Shown here piece by piece: positions 16,329 through 24,911 of a DNA stretch of 33,812 nucleotides. The DNA comes from Lachnospiraceae bacterium TWA4. Lineage in GTDB: Bacteria > Bacillota > Clostridia > Lachnospirales > Lachnospiraceae. The position numbers were made by a program, and so were the translations under genes. Every line of letters starts with the position of its first letter. Positions within the stretch are counted from its first letter, which is position 1. The DNA lies in NCBI GenBank assembly GCA_000875945.1, contig JPZU01000001.1, positions 825,093 through 858,904 on the forward strand, given 5' to 3'. The notes below the pieces were generated by a model. That model made no database searches, had not been told where the DNA came from, and saw only the letters and a program-made list of their open reading frames with translations.

Positions 16329-17426
16329 TTAATTGATATTATAAAAACCTGATTCAGGTGGGAAATCAAAAATTTTATCAATTTTATCATAAATTTTCTG
16401 AGATTCTTTTGATGTTAGTTCATCTTCAATTTCATCTTGTTTTGTTAAATTAATAATTAAAAGTTTCTCATCTTGTTTTGGACTTGACCATTGCCAACTA
16501 AGAGCTAAATAATCATTTCCATTAATCGAAACAGAAGAATCTGTCATTCCATCTGCTGATAAATTTAAATCAAATTTACCACTGATGTATGTCATAGCAG
16601 TTTCTATAACTTTTAAATCTTTATCCTTTATATCTTGACATTTTAAAAACAATGAAGTTTCACCTTTTTCCATTGCTTCATAAAGCTTTTTTAAAACCTC
16701 ATCAAAAGTTTTTACAACAACTGAATTTTGATACGCATAATTATATTTTATTCCTACTGCACTTGGAAAATAAGTCGTATCCCACGTTTGATTAGTCATC
16801 ATCATTGTGTCGTTTAAATTAAAAGTTGAATTGTTTTCATTTGTAATGTCCGTATACACATCTACATGATACCATTCACCATCTAGCTCAACTAAATCCC
16901 AAGAGTGAATTTTATCCGTATTATGAACAACATGACAGTCAATATCTAACATTTGCATAAACATACGAAATGTCACTGCATAGCCAACACAAACTGCATT
17001 ATGATATTTTAAAGTTCCATAAGGATTATCACTATCTTGTGTGGTTGTTGGAATGACACTTAATAATCCTTCTTTATTGGTTTTTAAGTTTTTAATCATC
17101 CAATCATACACTGCTTTTTCTTTCTCATAATCGCTCATTCCATCTTTGATAATTTCATCTAAAACAGCTGTTGCCATCGTCAAAGTTTCTTTATCTTTAT
17201 CTGAAAGTCTTTCTGTCTGCTTGGACTTATAAGCATCTGAAATTTGTGTAGTTGAACGAATCACATAATTACTTGCAATTGTTACATCATCTTCTGTCGT
17301 TTTTGATGACGTATCAAGCGATTGTTCTAACTTTCGTACATCTTGTAAAGTTTCATACGTAAAGTAGATGCTAGTAGCGACTCCTATAAATAAAATAAGG
17401 TAAATAAATGGTACTATCTTTTTCAT
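16329..17426 (-). CDS. Membrane-anchored transglutaminase-like cysteine protein
   Basis: 365 residues: an N-terminal membrane anchor (about 4-24), a linker, and a transglutaminase-like core. The catalytic triad can be read as Cys146 (NAVCVGYA), His174 (KIHSWDLVE) and Asp189 (WYHVDV). Proteins of this class act as transglutaminases, peptidases or other thiol transferases outside the cell. The C-terminal third (about 240-365) matches no domain I recognise. The ATG has AGGAAGG upstream. It is the first gene of the cassette with the MBOAT, DHHW and DUF4358 genes (gaps of 2, 5 and 14 bases), which suggests a role in modifying or assembling a surface polymer; that role is inference. Confidence 0.8.
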   Translation of the reverse strand: MKKIVPFIYLILFIGVATSIYFTYETLQDVRKLEQSLDTSSKTTEDDVTIASNYVIRSTTQISDAYKSKQTERLSDKDKETLTMATAVLDEIIKDGMSDYEKEKAVYDWMIKNLKTNKEGLLSVIPTTTQDSDNPYGTLKYHNAVCVGYAVTFRMFMQMLDIDCHVVHNTDKIHSWDLVELDGEWYHVDVYTDITNENNSTFNLNDTMMMTNQTWDTTYFPSAVGIKYNYAYQNSVVVKTFDEVLKKLYEAMEKGETSLFLKCQDIKDKDLKVIETAMTYISGKFDLNLSADGMTDSSVSINGNDYLALSWQWSSPKQDEKLLIINLTKQDEIEDELTSKESQKIYDKIDKIFDFPPESGFYNIN

Positions 17427-17523
17427 AACTCTAGCCTTCCTATGTAATCTATAATTAGCTAGTATAACTCACTTCCTTCTAGATTGGTATTACAATTATT
17501 TTAATTTTTTTTTAAATTTTATC

Positions 17524-17552
17524 TTGACAAATTTTTGATTCTGTTGTATTAT
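17524..17552 (+). promoter_or_regulatory. Sigma-A type promoter of tRNA-Gly
   Basis: A consensus -35 box TTGACA (17524-17529), a 17-base spacer and a near-consensus -10 box TATTAT (17547-17552) lie 13 bases before the tRNA. This is the best vegetative promoter in the window. Confidence 0.85.
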
Positions 17553-17565
17553 GTATATCGTTGAT

Positions 17566-17635
17566 GCGGGTGTAGTTCAATGGTAGAACACTAGCCTTCC
17601 AAGCTAGATACGTGGGTTCGATTCCCATCACCCGC
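17566..17635 (+). tRNA. tRNA-Gly (anticodon TCC)
   Basis: A full cloverleaf can be drawn. The acceptor stem GCGGGTG/CACCCGC has seven perfect pairs, the D stem is GTTC/GAAC, and the anticodon stem is CTAGC/GCTAG around loop CTTCCAA. The T arm has TTCGATT in its loop. The anticodon TCC is at 17598-17600. The 3' CCA is not encoded; a T run follows at once, as for a single-gene transcript with simple termination. Confidence 0.96.
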
Positions 17636-17655
17636 TTTTTTTGTTGCAATTTTTT

Positions 17656-17735
17656 GTTACAGTTCCTAGTTAGTCAAATGATTGAAATATTTTTATACAA
17701 AGATATTTTTATGATTGCTAACTAAGAGCTGTAAC
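17656..17735. mobile_element. MITE-like element 3 (80 bp)
   Basis: The ends GTTACAGTTCCTAGTTAG and CTAACTAAGAGCTGTAAC are complementary with two mismatches in 18. The interior (AAATATTTTT...AGATATTTTTATGATTGCTA) resembles the first hairpin of element 2. Flanks are T-runs on both sides, so a target duplication cannot be judged. It lies between the tRNA and the hppA terminator. Confidence 0.65.
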
Positions 17736-17746
17736 TTTTTTATACA

Positions 17747-17779
17747 AAAAAATGGCTGTTCATAATGAACAGCCATTTT
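17747..17779 (-). terminator. Terminator of hppA (likely bidirectional)
   Basis: A 15-bp stem AAAATGGCTGTTCAT/ATGAACAGCCATTTT with a single-base central gap, eight bases past the hppA stop. A and T runs flank it on both sides, so it can also stop read-through from the tRNA. Confidence 0.8.
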
Positions 17780-17786
17780 AATTTTC

Positions 17787-19766
17787 TTATAAAACTCCTA
17801 CGAATAAACCAACAAATACTAATGAAACGATAGTCATTAATTTAATTAAGATGTTGATTGAAGGACCTGAAGTATCTTTGAAAGGATCACCTACAGTATC
17901 ACCTACTACAGCAGCCTTATGAGCTTCTGAGCCTTTTCCACCGTGGTTACCATTTTCGATATATTTCTTAGCGTTATCCCAAGCACCACCAGCATTTGAC
18001 ATAAAGATAGCCATTAATACACCAGTAGCTAAAGAACCAGCTAATAAACCACCAACAGCTTCTGTACCAAATAATACACCAACACAGATTGGAGCAAGTA
18101 CAGCTAAAACACCAGGAATAATCATTTCATGTAAAGCAGCCTGAGTAGAAATAGCTACACATGACTTGTAGTCAGGTTTTGCTTTACCTTCTAAAATACC
18201 AGGGATTTCTCTAAACTGTCTACGAACTTCTTCAATCATCTTGTAAGCTGCCTTAGATACACTCTCCATAGTAAATGCAGAGAATAAGAAAGGTAACATA
18301 CCACCGATTAATAAACCAATTGTTGTATTAGTATCTAATACGTTAATTGTATTAAGTCCAGCTTTCTGAGCATAAGATACAAATAAAGCAAGTGCTGTTA
18401 AAGCAGCAGAACCAATTGCAAAACCTTTACCCATAGCAGCAGTTGTATTACCAACAGCATCTAATGTATCAGTGATTTCACGAACAGATTCATCTAATCC
18501 ACTCATTTCAGCGATACCACCAGCATTATCAGCGATAGGACCATAAGCATCAACTGCTACAGTAATACCAGTAGTTGATAACATACCTACAGCTGCAAGT
18601 GCAATACCATATAATCCACTGAATTTGAAAGCAATAAAGATACCTACACAGATTAAAAGAATAGGAACTGCTGTAGACTGCATACCTACTGCAAGACCAC
18701 TGATGATTGTTGTAGCCGAACCAGTTTCTGACTGCTGAGCAATCTTCTTAACTGAGCCGTAATCACCAGAAGTGTAGATTTCTGTAACAATACCAATAAT
18801 TAAACCAACAACTAAACCAGCAATAATAGAAATAGCTGCATTGAAGTTGCCAAAGAATTTGTAGCTTAATGCAATTGAAGCTACAATAACGATGATAGCT
18901 GCGCCATAACTACCCATATTTAAAGCTTTCTGTGGGTTCTGTCCATCTTTACCTCTTACAAAGAAAGTACCGATGATTGAAGCAATAATACCACAAGCTG
19001 CTAAAATACAAGGGAATACAGGAGCATACTGAGCACCTTCACCTGTATAAGCAATACCTAAAGTAATAGCAGAAATTAAAGAACCTACATAACTTTCATA
19101 AAGGTCAGCACCCATACCAGCTACGTCACCTACGTTATCACCTACGTTATCAGCGATAGTTGCAGGGTTTCTTGGATCGTCTTCAGGGATACCAGCTTCA
19201 ACCTTACCTACTAAGTCAGCTCCAACGTCAGCAGCTTTTGTATAAATACCACCACCAACACGAGCGAATAAAGCGATTGAAGATGCACCTAAACTGAATC
19301 CAAATAAGATATCTGCATTACCAGTAATTGCATAAATTAAACTTACACCAAATAAACCAAGACCTGCTACGCACATACCCATAACAGCACCACCAGAGAA
19401 AGCGATTGATAAAGCACCAGCCATACCACCCTTTCTTGCAGCATTTGCTGTACGAACATTTGCCTTAGTAGCAACAGTCATACCACAGTAACCTGCGATG
19501 ATTGATAAACCTGCACCTGCTACGAAACATAAAGCAGTTGCGACACCATTAGCAACGGTGATTAAAATAAATAATACTACAATAAATACTGCTAAAATTC
19601 TGTACTCTGCAAATAAAAAGGCTCTTGCGCCTTCTGCAATAGCGTTTGCAATTTCTTTCATACGGTCAGTTCCCATGTCTTCACGACCAACTCTTGCTGA
19701 TAAAATAAAAGCAAAAATTAGGGCAACTACGCCGGCAGCTACTGCAACGTACAATAAGTTTTCCAT
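17787..19766 (-). CDS. hppA: Membrane-bound ion-pumping pyrophosphatase
   Basis: Integral membrane pump that couples hydrolysis of pyrophosphate to export of H+ or Na+. The substrate/metal-binding signatures are complete: [18 protein letters not shown], then [27 protein letters not shown], and [10 protein letters not shown] and [15 protein letters not shown] near the C-terminus. Around residue 440 it reads [11 protein letters not shown]; Ala rather than Lys at this site marks the K+-dependent subclass. Sequence alone does not settle whether it pumps H+ or Na+. The 659 residues form about 16 helices. AAGGAGG lies six bases before the ATG. It has its own candidate promoter and terminator, so it is a single-gene unit. 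Confidence 0.96.
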   Translation of the reverse strand: MENLLYVAVAAGVVALIFAFILSARVGREDMGTDRMKEIANAIAEGARAFLFAEYRILAVFIVVLFILITVANGVATALCFVAGAGLSIIAGYCGMTVATKANVRTANAARKGGMAGALSIAFSGGAVMGMCVAGLGLFGVSLIYAITGNADILFGFSLGASSIALFARVGGGIYTKAADVGADLVGKVEAGIPEDDPRNPATIADNVGDNVGDVAGMGADLYESYVGSLISAITLGIAYTGEGAQYAPVFPCILAACGIIASIIGTFFVRGKDGQNPQKALNMGSYGAAIIVIVASIALSYKFFGNFNAAISIIAGLVVGLIIGIVTEIYTSGDYGSVKKIAQQSETGSATTIISGLAVGMQSTAVPILLICVGIFIAFKFSGLYGIALAAVGMLSTTGITVAVDAYGPIADNAGGIAEMSGLDESVREITDTLDAVGNTTAAMGKGFAIGSAALTALALFVSYAQKAGLNTINVLDTNTTIGLLIGGMLPFLFSAFTMESVSKAAYKMIEEVRRQFREIPGILEGKAKPDYKSCVAISTQAALHEMIIPGVLAVLAPICVGVLFGTEAVGGLLAGSLATGVLMAIFMSNAGGAWDNAKKYIENGNHGGKGSEAHKAAVVGDTVGDPFKDTSGPSINILIKLMTIVSLVFVGLFVGVL

Positions 19767-19800
19767 AATTTACCTCCTTGGAATTTGTAGTCATTTGTTT

Positions 19801-19828
19801 ATTTTATCATAGAATTTAGAAAAATCAA
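19801..19828 (-). promoter_or_regulatory. Candidate promoter of hppA
   Basis: On the minus strand, TTGATT (19828-19823), 16 bases, then TAAAAT (19806-19801), giving a leader of about 28 bases to the ATG. It fits a vegetative promoter, but the region is AT-rich. Confidence 0.5.
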
Positions 19829-19843
19829 GTACATTTTAGAATT

Positions 19844-19863
19844 TTTGACAATACTTTGTCAAA
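19844..19863 (-). terminator. Short palindrome after the deacetylase gene
   Basis: TTTGACAA and TTGTCAAA are perfectly complementary around a 4-base loop, just past the stop codon at 19870. It is a weak AT-rich stem followed by AATTCT, so a modest terminator or an operator for hppA are both possible. Confidence 0.35.
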
Positions 19864-19869
19864 TAATTG

Positions 19870-21290
19870 CTAGTTTCTTATTACAGATGATTGATAAGGT
19901 CTAGTTTGAGGCGTAAGCGCATAGAAGACATATCCATGACTTTTTCCCCATTTTAAAATTTCTTCAAGCGCTTGTGCTGTTGTTTCTTTAGAATTAATAT
20001 CATGTAATAAAACAATATTATTACGTCCTTTTTTTATTCTAGTCGTAACATTTTTTACAATCGTACTAGCTGGGGCTACTGGACCGTCAGAATCTCCATC
20101 ATAAACATTCCAATCAAAATAGGTATATCCTGCTTTTTCCACAGATTTTGTAAGTTTTGTCATAACACCTTTTGAATACTTTTTGCTCACACTATTTCCA
20201 CTTCCTCCTGGAAAACGACAAGCAAAAGGAACATAGTTCAAATCTTTTTTAAGCATTTTTGCCATTTTCTTTAAACCATCTACATAAACCTTTTCATTTG
20301 CATAGACTTTCTTCCATTGATGAGTATACGAATGTATTCCAATGGTATTTCCATTTTTAATCATTTGTTTTAAAGTATTAATCTTTTGGCTAGAATTCCC
20401 ATAATTTAAAATAAAAAATGTTGCATGACAATTATTCTTCTTAAGTGTATTTAAAATTTTAGGAGTTACCTTTGTACTAGGACCATCATCAAATGTTAGA
20501 TATACAGGATTTACCACTGCATCTTTAGGAACTACCACTTTCCTAATTGCAGTTGCAGTATTTCCTGACTCATCAGTTACTGTATAGGTTATGTCATATG
20601 TACCTTCTTTAAATAAATCCACATAACCTTCGGTTTTTACTTCTATTTGTTAAATCTCCATCCATTTCATCTTTAGCTTCTACGCCTGGATCTATATAAT
20701 TTTCTCCTTTTTTTACAATAATCTTGGTATCCCCTTTAAGAGTCAGTACAGGAGCCTTTGTATCATGAATAACTACCTTTCTTTTAGTCTTGGATTCATT
20801 TCCCTTATAATCTTTTACTGAATATGTAATTGTTAATATTTTATTCTTTTTTCTTCTTCAATCATTACATAATCTGTTAAATCTCCATCAACCGCATCTT
20901 TAGCTGTATATCCTGGCTCACTATATTCATCAAACGACTCTACAATTAATTCCTTATCACCTTTTAATAAGATTACAGGACCTGTAGTATCTTGTACAAT
21001 GACTGTTCTAGTTTTTTATAAGACTTTAGAAAATTACCATATGAATAGGTTAATTCATAGCTTCCTTCTTTTGATAAATCAAGCTTTCCTTTTCCTTGAA
21101 TTGCTTCTTTTTTCATTCCATCACTTCGCAAAGCTGTTGCACCGGGATCTTCAAATTCGGTTCCAGCTTCTACATAAATCGTTTCATCACCATTTAGTAT
21201 AATTTCTGCGCTAAGAGCAAATGTTGTGTACGCAAATCGTCCTGTAAGTATCAGTCCAATTATTAAAACTGCTATCCAAATTTTTTTCAT
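19870..21290 (-). pseudogene. DUF5011-repeat polysaccharide deacetylase gene with three frameshifts
   Basis: Read from 21290, the protein has a signal/anchor segment (about residues 5-27), then three Ig-like DUF5011 repeats (each with a GDxxIxVExG...DPG pattern). A NodB polysaccharide deacetylase domain completes it, with TFDDGP, HSYTH, RFPGG, DWNVYDGD and LLHD motifs. Family members remove acetyl groups from cell-wall or surface glycans. The reading frame breaks at 21012-21017 (one A missing), at 20847-20852 (one A missing) and near 20641-20650 (one base extra or two missing). The last piece, 19870-20622, keeps the whole catalytic domain open. Repaired, it is about 470 residues. Broken in this copy, or hit by homopolymer errors. 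Confidence 0.75.
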
Positions 21291-21310
21291 TTGTAATACT
21301 TCCTCTCAAT

Positions 21311-21342
21311 CTTGGTATCAGGTACTACCTAATGTCTAAAAG
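21311..21342. repeat. Dispersed hairpin repeat, copy upstream of the deacetylase gene
   Basis: CTTGGTATCAGG followed closely by ACCTAATGTCTAAAAG. The arms resemble the hairpins at 1593 and 3850 but the loop is only a few bases. It lies about 20 bases upstream of the deacetylase start, in its leader. Confidence 0.35.
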
Positions 21343-21436
21343 TAACAAATCTTGCGAACTTTTACTTTTATATTTAACTTAGCACTACCCAATTTTATCC
21401 TTCCTTACTATATCACAACTTTTGTGTTAATAACTA

Positions 21437-21465
21437 TTAACTTTTAGTTAATTTTTAGTTATAAT
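21437..21465 (+). promoter_or_regulatory. Candidate promoter of the CYTH gene
   Basis: TTAACT (21437-21442), a 17-base spacer, and a perfect -10 box TATAAT (21460-21465), 35 bases before the ATG. The -35 match is four of six. Confidence 0.6.
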
Positions 21466-21500
21466 GTTAATAATTACTTTACAACTTTGGAGGATAATTT

Positions 21501-21959
21501 ATGGAAATTGAAAGAAAGTTTTTGATTAGCAAATTACCTGACCTATCAACCTATTCATTTCATAAGATTTCACAAGCTTATTTAAATACTGAACCGGTAA
21601 TTCGTATCCGTAAGCAAGATGACGATTACATTCTGACTTATAAAGGAAAGGGACTATTAGCTAGAGAAGAATATAACCTTCCTCTTAATGAAGAATCCTA
21701 TCATCATTTAGCTAAAAAGGCGGATGGAAACGTCATCACTAAAACTAGATATTTAATTCCTTTAAATCATGGATTACTAGCAGAACTTGATATCTTTGAT
21801 TCTCCATTTGAATGGTTACAGCTAGTTGAAGTAGAATTCAAAAATCTTAAAGAGGCAAATGATTTTACTCCTCCCAACTGGTTTGGAGAGGAAGTAACCA
21901 ATGATTACCATTATCAAAACAGTTATTTAAGCCAAATAAAAGAGGCTGTTGCAAAATAA
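21501..21959 (+). CDS. CYTH-domain protein (triphosphate tunnel enzyme family)
   Basis: 152 residues beginning with the CYTH hallmark ExExK as E2-I-E4-R-K6 (MEIERKFL). Charged strands follow that line the tunnel (IRIRKQDDDYILTYKGKG, REEYNLPL, KTRYLIPL, LAELDIFD, LVEVEFKN). This short stand-alone form hydrolyses inorganic tripolyphosphate or other triphosphates; some relatives are class IV adenylate cyclases, so the substrate is uncertain. GGAGG is seven bases before the ATG. It is the only protein gene on the plus strand, and converges on spoIIQ. Its last codons lie inside the left arm of the long inverted repeat at 21934-22118. Confidence 0.88.
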   Translation: MEIERKFLISKLPDLSTYSFHKISQAYLNTEPVIRIRKQDDDYILTYKGKGLLAREEYNLPLNEESYHHLAKKADGNVITKTRYLIPLNHGLLAELDIFDSPFEWLQLVEVEFKNLKEANDFTPPNWFGEEVTNDYHYQNSYLSQIKEAVAK

Positions 21960-22118
21960 GTGTTTAGGATTCTAATATTCCAAAGTGTACGCATCTTTGA
22001 GACAGATGTACGGAATTTGACGGACGTAGTCCGACAAAGACGTACAGATGTCAAGAAAAGTTCGCGTACACGGGAATATAGAAGCTGAAAAAACGTTTTT
22101 CAACAGCCCCTTTATTTT
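21934..22118. repeat. Long imperfect inverted repeat between convergent CYTH and spoIIQ genes
   Basis: Outer arms AAAGAGGCTGTTG (from about 21939) and CAACAGCCCCTTT (to about 22113) pair with one mismatch. Further in, a TCTAATATTC/GAATATAGA pair and a perfect GTGTACGC/GCGTACAC pair (21985-21992 with 22064-22071) follow. At the centre GATGTACG/CGTACA and GGAC-GTA-GTCC close the fold. Both neighbouring coding regions end inside its outer arms. Its outer left arm is repeated at the end of uppP (38-60), so it looks like a dispersed terminator-like or REP-like element rather than chance. No coding content is evident. Confidence 0.6.
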
Positions 22119-22748
22119 AGGTGATTTATTGGATCTTGAGGTTTTTTATTTTTTGAAATTTCTAAATAAACATTACATCCTTCTACCGTATAATAAGATG
22201 AGGGGTTTTGCAGTACAACCTATAGGATCATTTTCTTCGACTGTATCTCCTTTTTTCACGGTAATTTTATCCAACTGACCAATTTTCATGCGATAATTAT
22301 TCCCTAGATTAAGTACGACATAATTACCAATTTCTTCATCTTTTCCAACTTTTGTAACTACCCCACGAGTAGGACACTTTACATGAGTTCCTTCTTCACT
22401 CTGAATAGCAATTCCTTTACTGCACTTATATTCATTTAATGTTGGATGATAAATCGTTGTATCCATACTATAATCCATAACCAATTTTCCTTCTACAGGC
22501 CAAGAAATTTTCGTTGACTTTGTAAACTTTAATTTTGGTGTTTCAATTTTGTTTGACACAACTTTCTTTGTTTCTTCTACAGATACAGGTATTTTTTCAA
22601 TCACTGATTCTTCTGTAGTCTTCTCAACTGTGGTTTCTACCTTTACAGATTGGACTGGTTTAATCTTTGTAATTTTTCCCTGATAAACAGCAATTCCTGA
22701 TAAAACTAATAAACAGGCAAATAAACCAATACTTATGGATTTTTTCAC
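22112..22748 (-). pseudogene. spoIIQ: SpoIIQ-like engulfment protein gene with one frameshift
   Basis: SpoIIQ is a forespore membrane protein whose degenerate M23 peptidase domain forms the channel with SpoIIIAH during engulfment. Here an N-terminal anchor (about 5-22), a Thr/Val/Glu-rich linker and an M23-like domain (from about 95, ISWPVEG) are seen. The open frame ends at 22173 after 191 codons. Removing one base from the C-run at 22202-22205 gives PSSYYTVEGCNVYLEISKNK and a stop at 22112, matching the M23 C-terminal strands. The usual zinc ligands are replaced (KCSKGIAIQ instead of an HxGxD pattern), as in non-enzymatic SpoIIQ. spoIID lies upstream, the usual order. Either decayed or an assembly indel. 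Confidence 0.7.
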
Positions 22749-22816
22749 GTTCTTTTACCTCTCTTTATGAAATTCAATTTCCTTTAGAAATTGTATTAGT
22801 AGTTTTACCTATTTTT

Positions 22817-23457
22817 CTAGTTTATACATTTGTTGTAATACTTTCCAATAATTATCTCCTTACCAATCATCTGCCTAGCTTTTGTAAGGTTTAGTCCTTC
22901 TCCATCTCCTCTCCCTAAAATAGTCGTTCGATATCCACCATTCCAGTTATCAACTTTTATATATGGAGATGGAAGTTTTTCATTTATCTTTTTTTAGAAT
23001 AGATAATTGTTGCATATCCTGGCTCTAAATAATCCTCTTTTCCAATTTCATACCATTTAGGCATAAATAATGCCCCTTTTCTAGTCATCACTTCCATGCA
23101 AGTATCAGCTACTGCTTGCTTGTATCGTTTATAATTTTTATCAATTGTCAGATCCTTGTATGAATTATCCCTATATATTTGATTTTTTGATAACTCATAC
23201 CACAATTTTGTTCGACAAACTACAGCCATAGCCTTTAAAAGTTCATCGGACTCATTTTCTAATCCTTGATTTGCTAAGATAAAAATCAAATAGGTTTCTG
23301 CATCTGTTTGAAAATCTTTTCCAACAATTTGCTTTGTTGGATAATTAATAATTCCTGAATCTTTTGTCAGCCCTTCAAAACCTACACAAACAATACTAAT
23401 TGGAAGAACTATTGAACTAATTATAACTAAAAAACACAGCATTCTACGTTTTTTCAT
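22817..23457 (-). pseudogene. spoIID: SpoIID-like peptidoglycan lytic transglycosylase gene with one frameshift
   Basis: SpoIID degrades peptidoglycan during forespore engulfment. Seen: an N-terminal anchor (about 6-26), a short ELLKAMAVVCRTKLWYE segment that matches the EALKAQAVAARTY motif with its catalytic Glu, and a VMTRKGALFMPKWY strand. The frame stops at 22984; one added A in the run at 22989-22995 continues it through GRGDGEGLNLTKARQMIG to a stop at 22817, the expected SpoIID C-terminus. Repaired length is about 213 residues, shorter than typical SpoIID and strongly divergent. No clear ribosome site precedes the ATG, which falls in the loop of the hemZ terminator hairpin. spoIIQ follows. 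Assignment as SpoIID is moderate. Confidence 0.62.
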
Positions 23458-23481
23458 ATCAAAAGTCTATGCTGTGTTTTT
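23430..23481 (-). terminator. hemZ terminator hairpin enclosing the spoIID start codon
   Basis: On the minus strand, AAAAACACAGCAT and ATGCTGTGTTTTT form a perfect 13-bp stem three bases past the hemZ stop, with a T-run on the distal side. The 26-base loop contains the ATG of the spoIID-like frame, and the distal arm encodes its codons 6-10. It may terminate hemZ transcripts and mask spoIID initiation when read through. Confidence 0.55.
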
Positions 23482-23483
23482 AT

Positions 23484-24911
23484 CTAATTATTCCAAAGAG
23501 CCTCTTTTCTATCAATCATTTCATCAATTCGTTCCATATATTGCTCAATATTCTTTACATTCGAAGCTCTTGTAATTCGTCCATCAGGCTCTACTCGTTT
23601 GGTTACAGACCCTGCTCCTAAGGCTAAAATTGACTGCTTTTCCTCCATGATTAAAATATTATAAACCCCTTCTAATCCTGGCTTTGCATATCCAATATTT
23701 TCAAGATTTCCCGACATATTTTTCTGTCTATACAAATAATAAGGTTCTAATCCCATTTCCTTTGTAACATCCATCGTTATCTGCATCATATCATTTGTAT
23801 TTTGCTCAAAATGAAGATGAGCGTACTGATCTTTTTCAATTGTCAGTCTAGCTGCTCGTTTAAGAGCCAATGTATGAATTGTTAAATTATCAGGTCCTAA
23901 GAGCTTCATTTCTTCCATAGTTCGCCTTACATCTTCTGTCGTTTCTTCTGGAAGACCTAAGATTAAATCCATATTGATATTTGTATATCCTTCTTCTCTA
24001 GCCATTTCATAAGCACTTCTAAATTGTTCCACTGTATGTCTTCGGCCAATTAAGTCCAATGTTTCTTGTTTCATTGTCTGAGGATTAATAGAAATTCGAT
24101 CTACCGGATAGTTTTTCATTACCTTTAATTTCTCTCTTGTAATACTATCTGGTCGTCCACCTTCTACCGTCCACTCAAAGCAGTCACTAAGGTCAAAATT
24201 AGTTGCTACTAAATCAAGAAGCCAATCTAATTGTTCGGGTTTTAAAGTTGTTGGAGTTCCTCCACCAAAATAAATCGAATTTAATTTCTTTCCTTTGAAT
24301 TTACTAGCTGTATAAAGGATTTCTTTCTTTAATGCATGCAAATAATCCCCAATTTTATCTTCATACTTCGTAAATGGATAGGAAGTAAATGAACAATATA
24401 AACAAGTCGTTGGACAAAATGGAATACCTATATATAGGCTATATCCATCTTCTACATCAATTTTTTCTAATAGTTTTTGTTCTGTATGAGCAATTTTAAT
24501 ACTTAAATCTAGTTTTTCTTTGCTAATATAATACGTATCCCTTAATTCGTTTTGAATTTGCTCATCTGTTTTTCCTTGCTCCATTAGAGCCATTGGAAGT
24601 TTAATCGGACGAATACCTGTAAGGGTTCCCCAAGGTAACACTCTACCATTTTCTCGTTTTGATAACAGACGATAAACGCATCGTTTTAATTCGTTTTTTG
24701 CATCTTCCCAAAAACAATTTAAAACTTCTTGTTCACTATTAAGTGTAACTGTAATTTTATCAGTTTCATAATCAATTACTAGATTAATTTCTGCTTCTAC
24801 TTCTTTATTACATTCACTATTGCATTCAATCTCCACCCCCGGATAGAACGACATTAAAAGTCCTCTTATGTCATACTCATAGTGGAGCTCATTCATTGTT
24901 AATTTTATCAT
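23484..24911 (-). CDS. hemZ: Radical SAM coproporphyrinogen III oxidase-like protein HemZ
   Basis: 475-residue radical SAM protein of the anaerobic coproporphyrinogen dehydrogenase group. The iron-sulfur cluster motif CxxxCxxC is at Cys166, Cys170, Cys173 (PFCPTTCLYC), followed by YFGGGTPT, the SAM-contact segment. DRISINPQTM and DLILGLPEET are the usual later strands. HemZ proteins carry an N-terminal extension of about 150 residues, as here. Haem synthesis genes are not nearby, so the substrate is not certain; many clostridial HemZ proteins lack a proven haem role. The start overlaps the upstream hydrolase stop by four bases (ATGA), and the gene belongs to the relA-hydrolase-hemZ operon that ends at the hairpin at 23430. 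Confidence 0.9.
   Translation of the reverse strand: MIKLTMNELHYEYDIRGLLMSFYPGVEIECNSECNKEVEAEINLVIDYETDKITVTLNSEQEVLNCFWEDAKNELKRCVYRLLSKRENGRVLPWGTLTGIRPIKLPMALMEQGKTDEQIQNELRDTYYISKEKLDLSIKIAHTEQKLLEKIDVEDGYSLYIGIPFCPTTCLYCSFTSYPFTKYEDKIGDYLHALKKEILYTASKFKGKKLNSIYFGGGTPTTLKPEQLDWLLDLVATNFDLSDCFEWTVEGGRPDSITREKLKVMKNYPVDRISINPQTMKQETLDLIGRRHTVEQFRSAYEMAREEGYTNINMDLILGLPEETTEDVRRTMEEMKLLGPDNLTIHTLALKRAARLTIEKDQYAHLHFEQNTNDMMQITMDVTKEMGLEPYYLYRQKNMSGNLENIGYAKPGLEGVYNILIMEEKQSILALGAGSVTKRVEPDGRITRASNVKNIEQYMERIDEMIDRKEALWNN

Noticed and set aside
20973-21290. A stand-alone 105-residue exported protein
   Set aside because: It contains one DUF5011 repeat, and two more repeats plus the deacetylase domain follow in shifted frames; it is the 5' part of the broken deacetylase gene.
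22048-22278. Plus-strand 76-residue open frame
   Set aside because: It overlaps the inverted repeat and the antisense of spoIIQ, and has no ribosome site or family resemblance.
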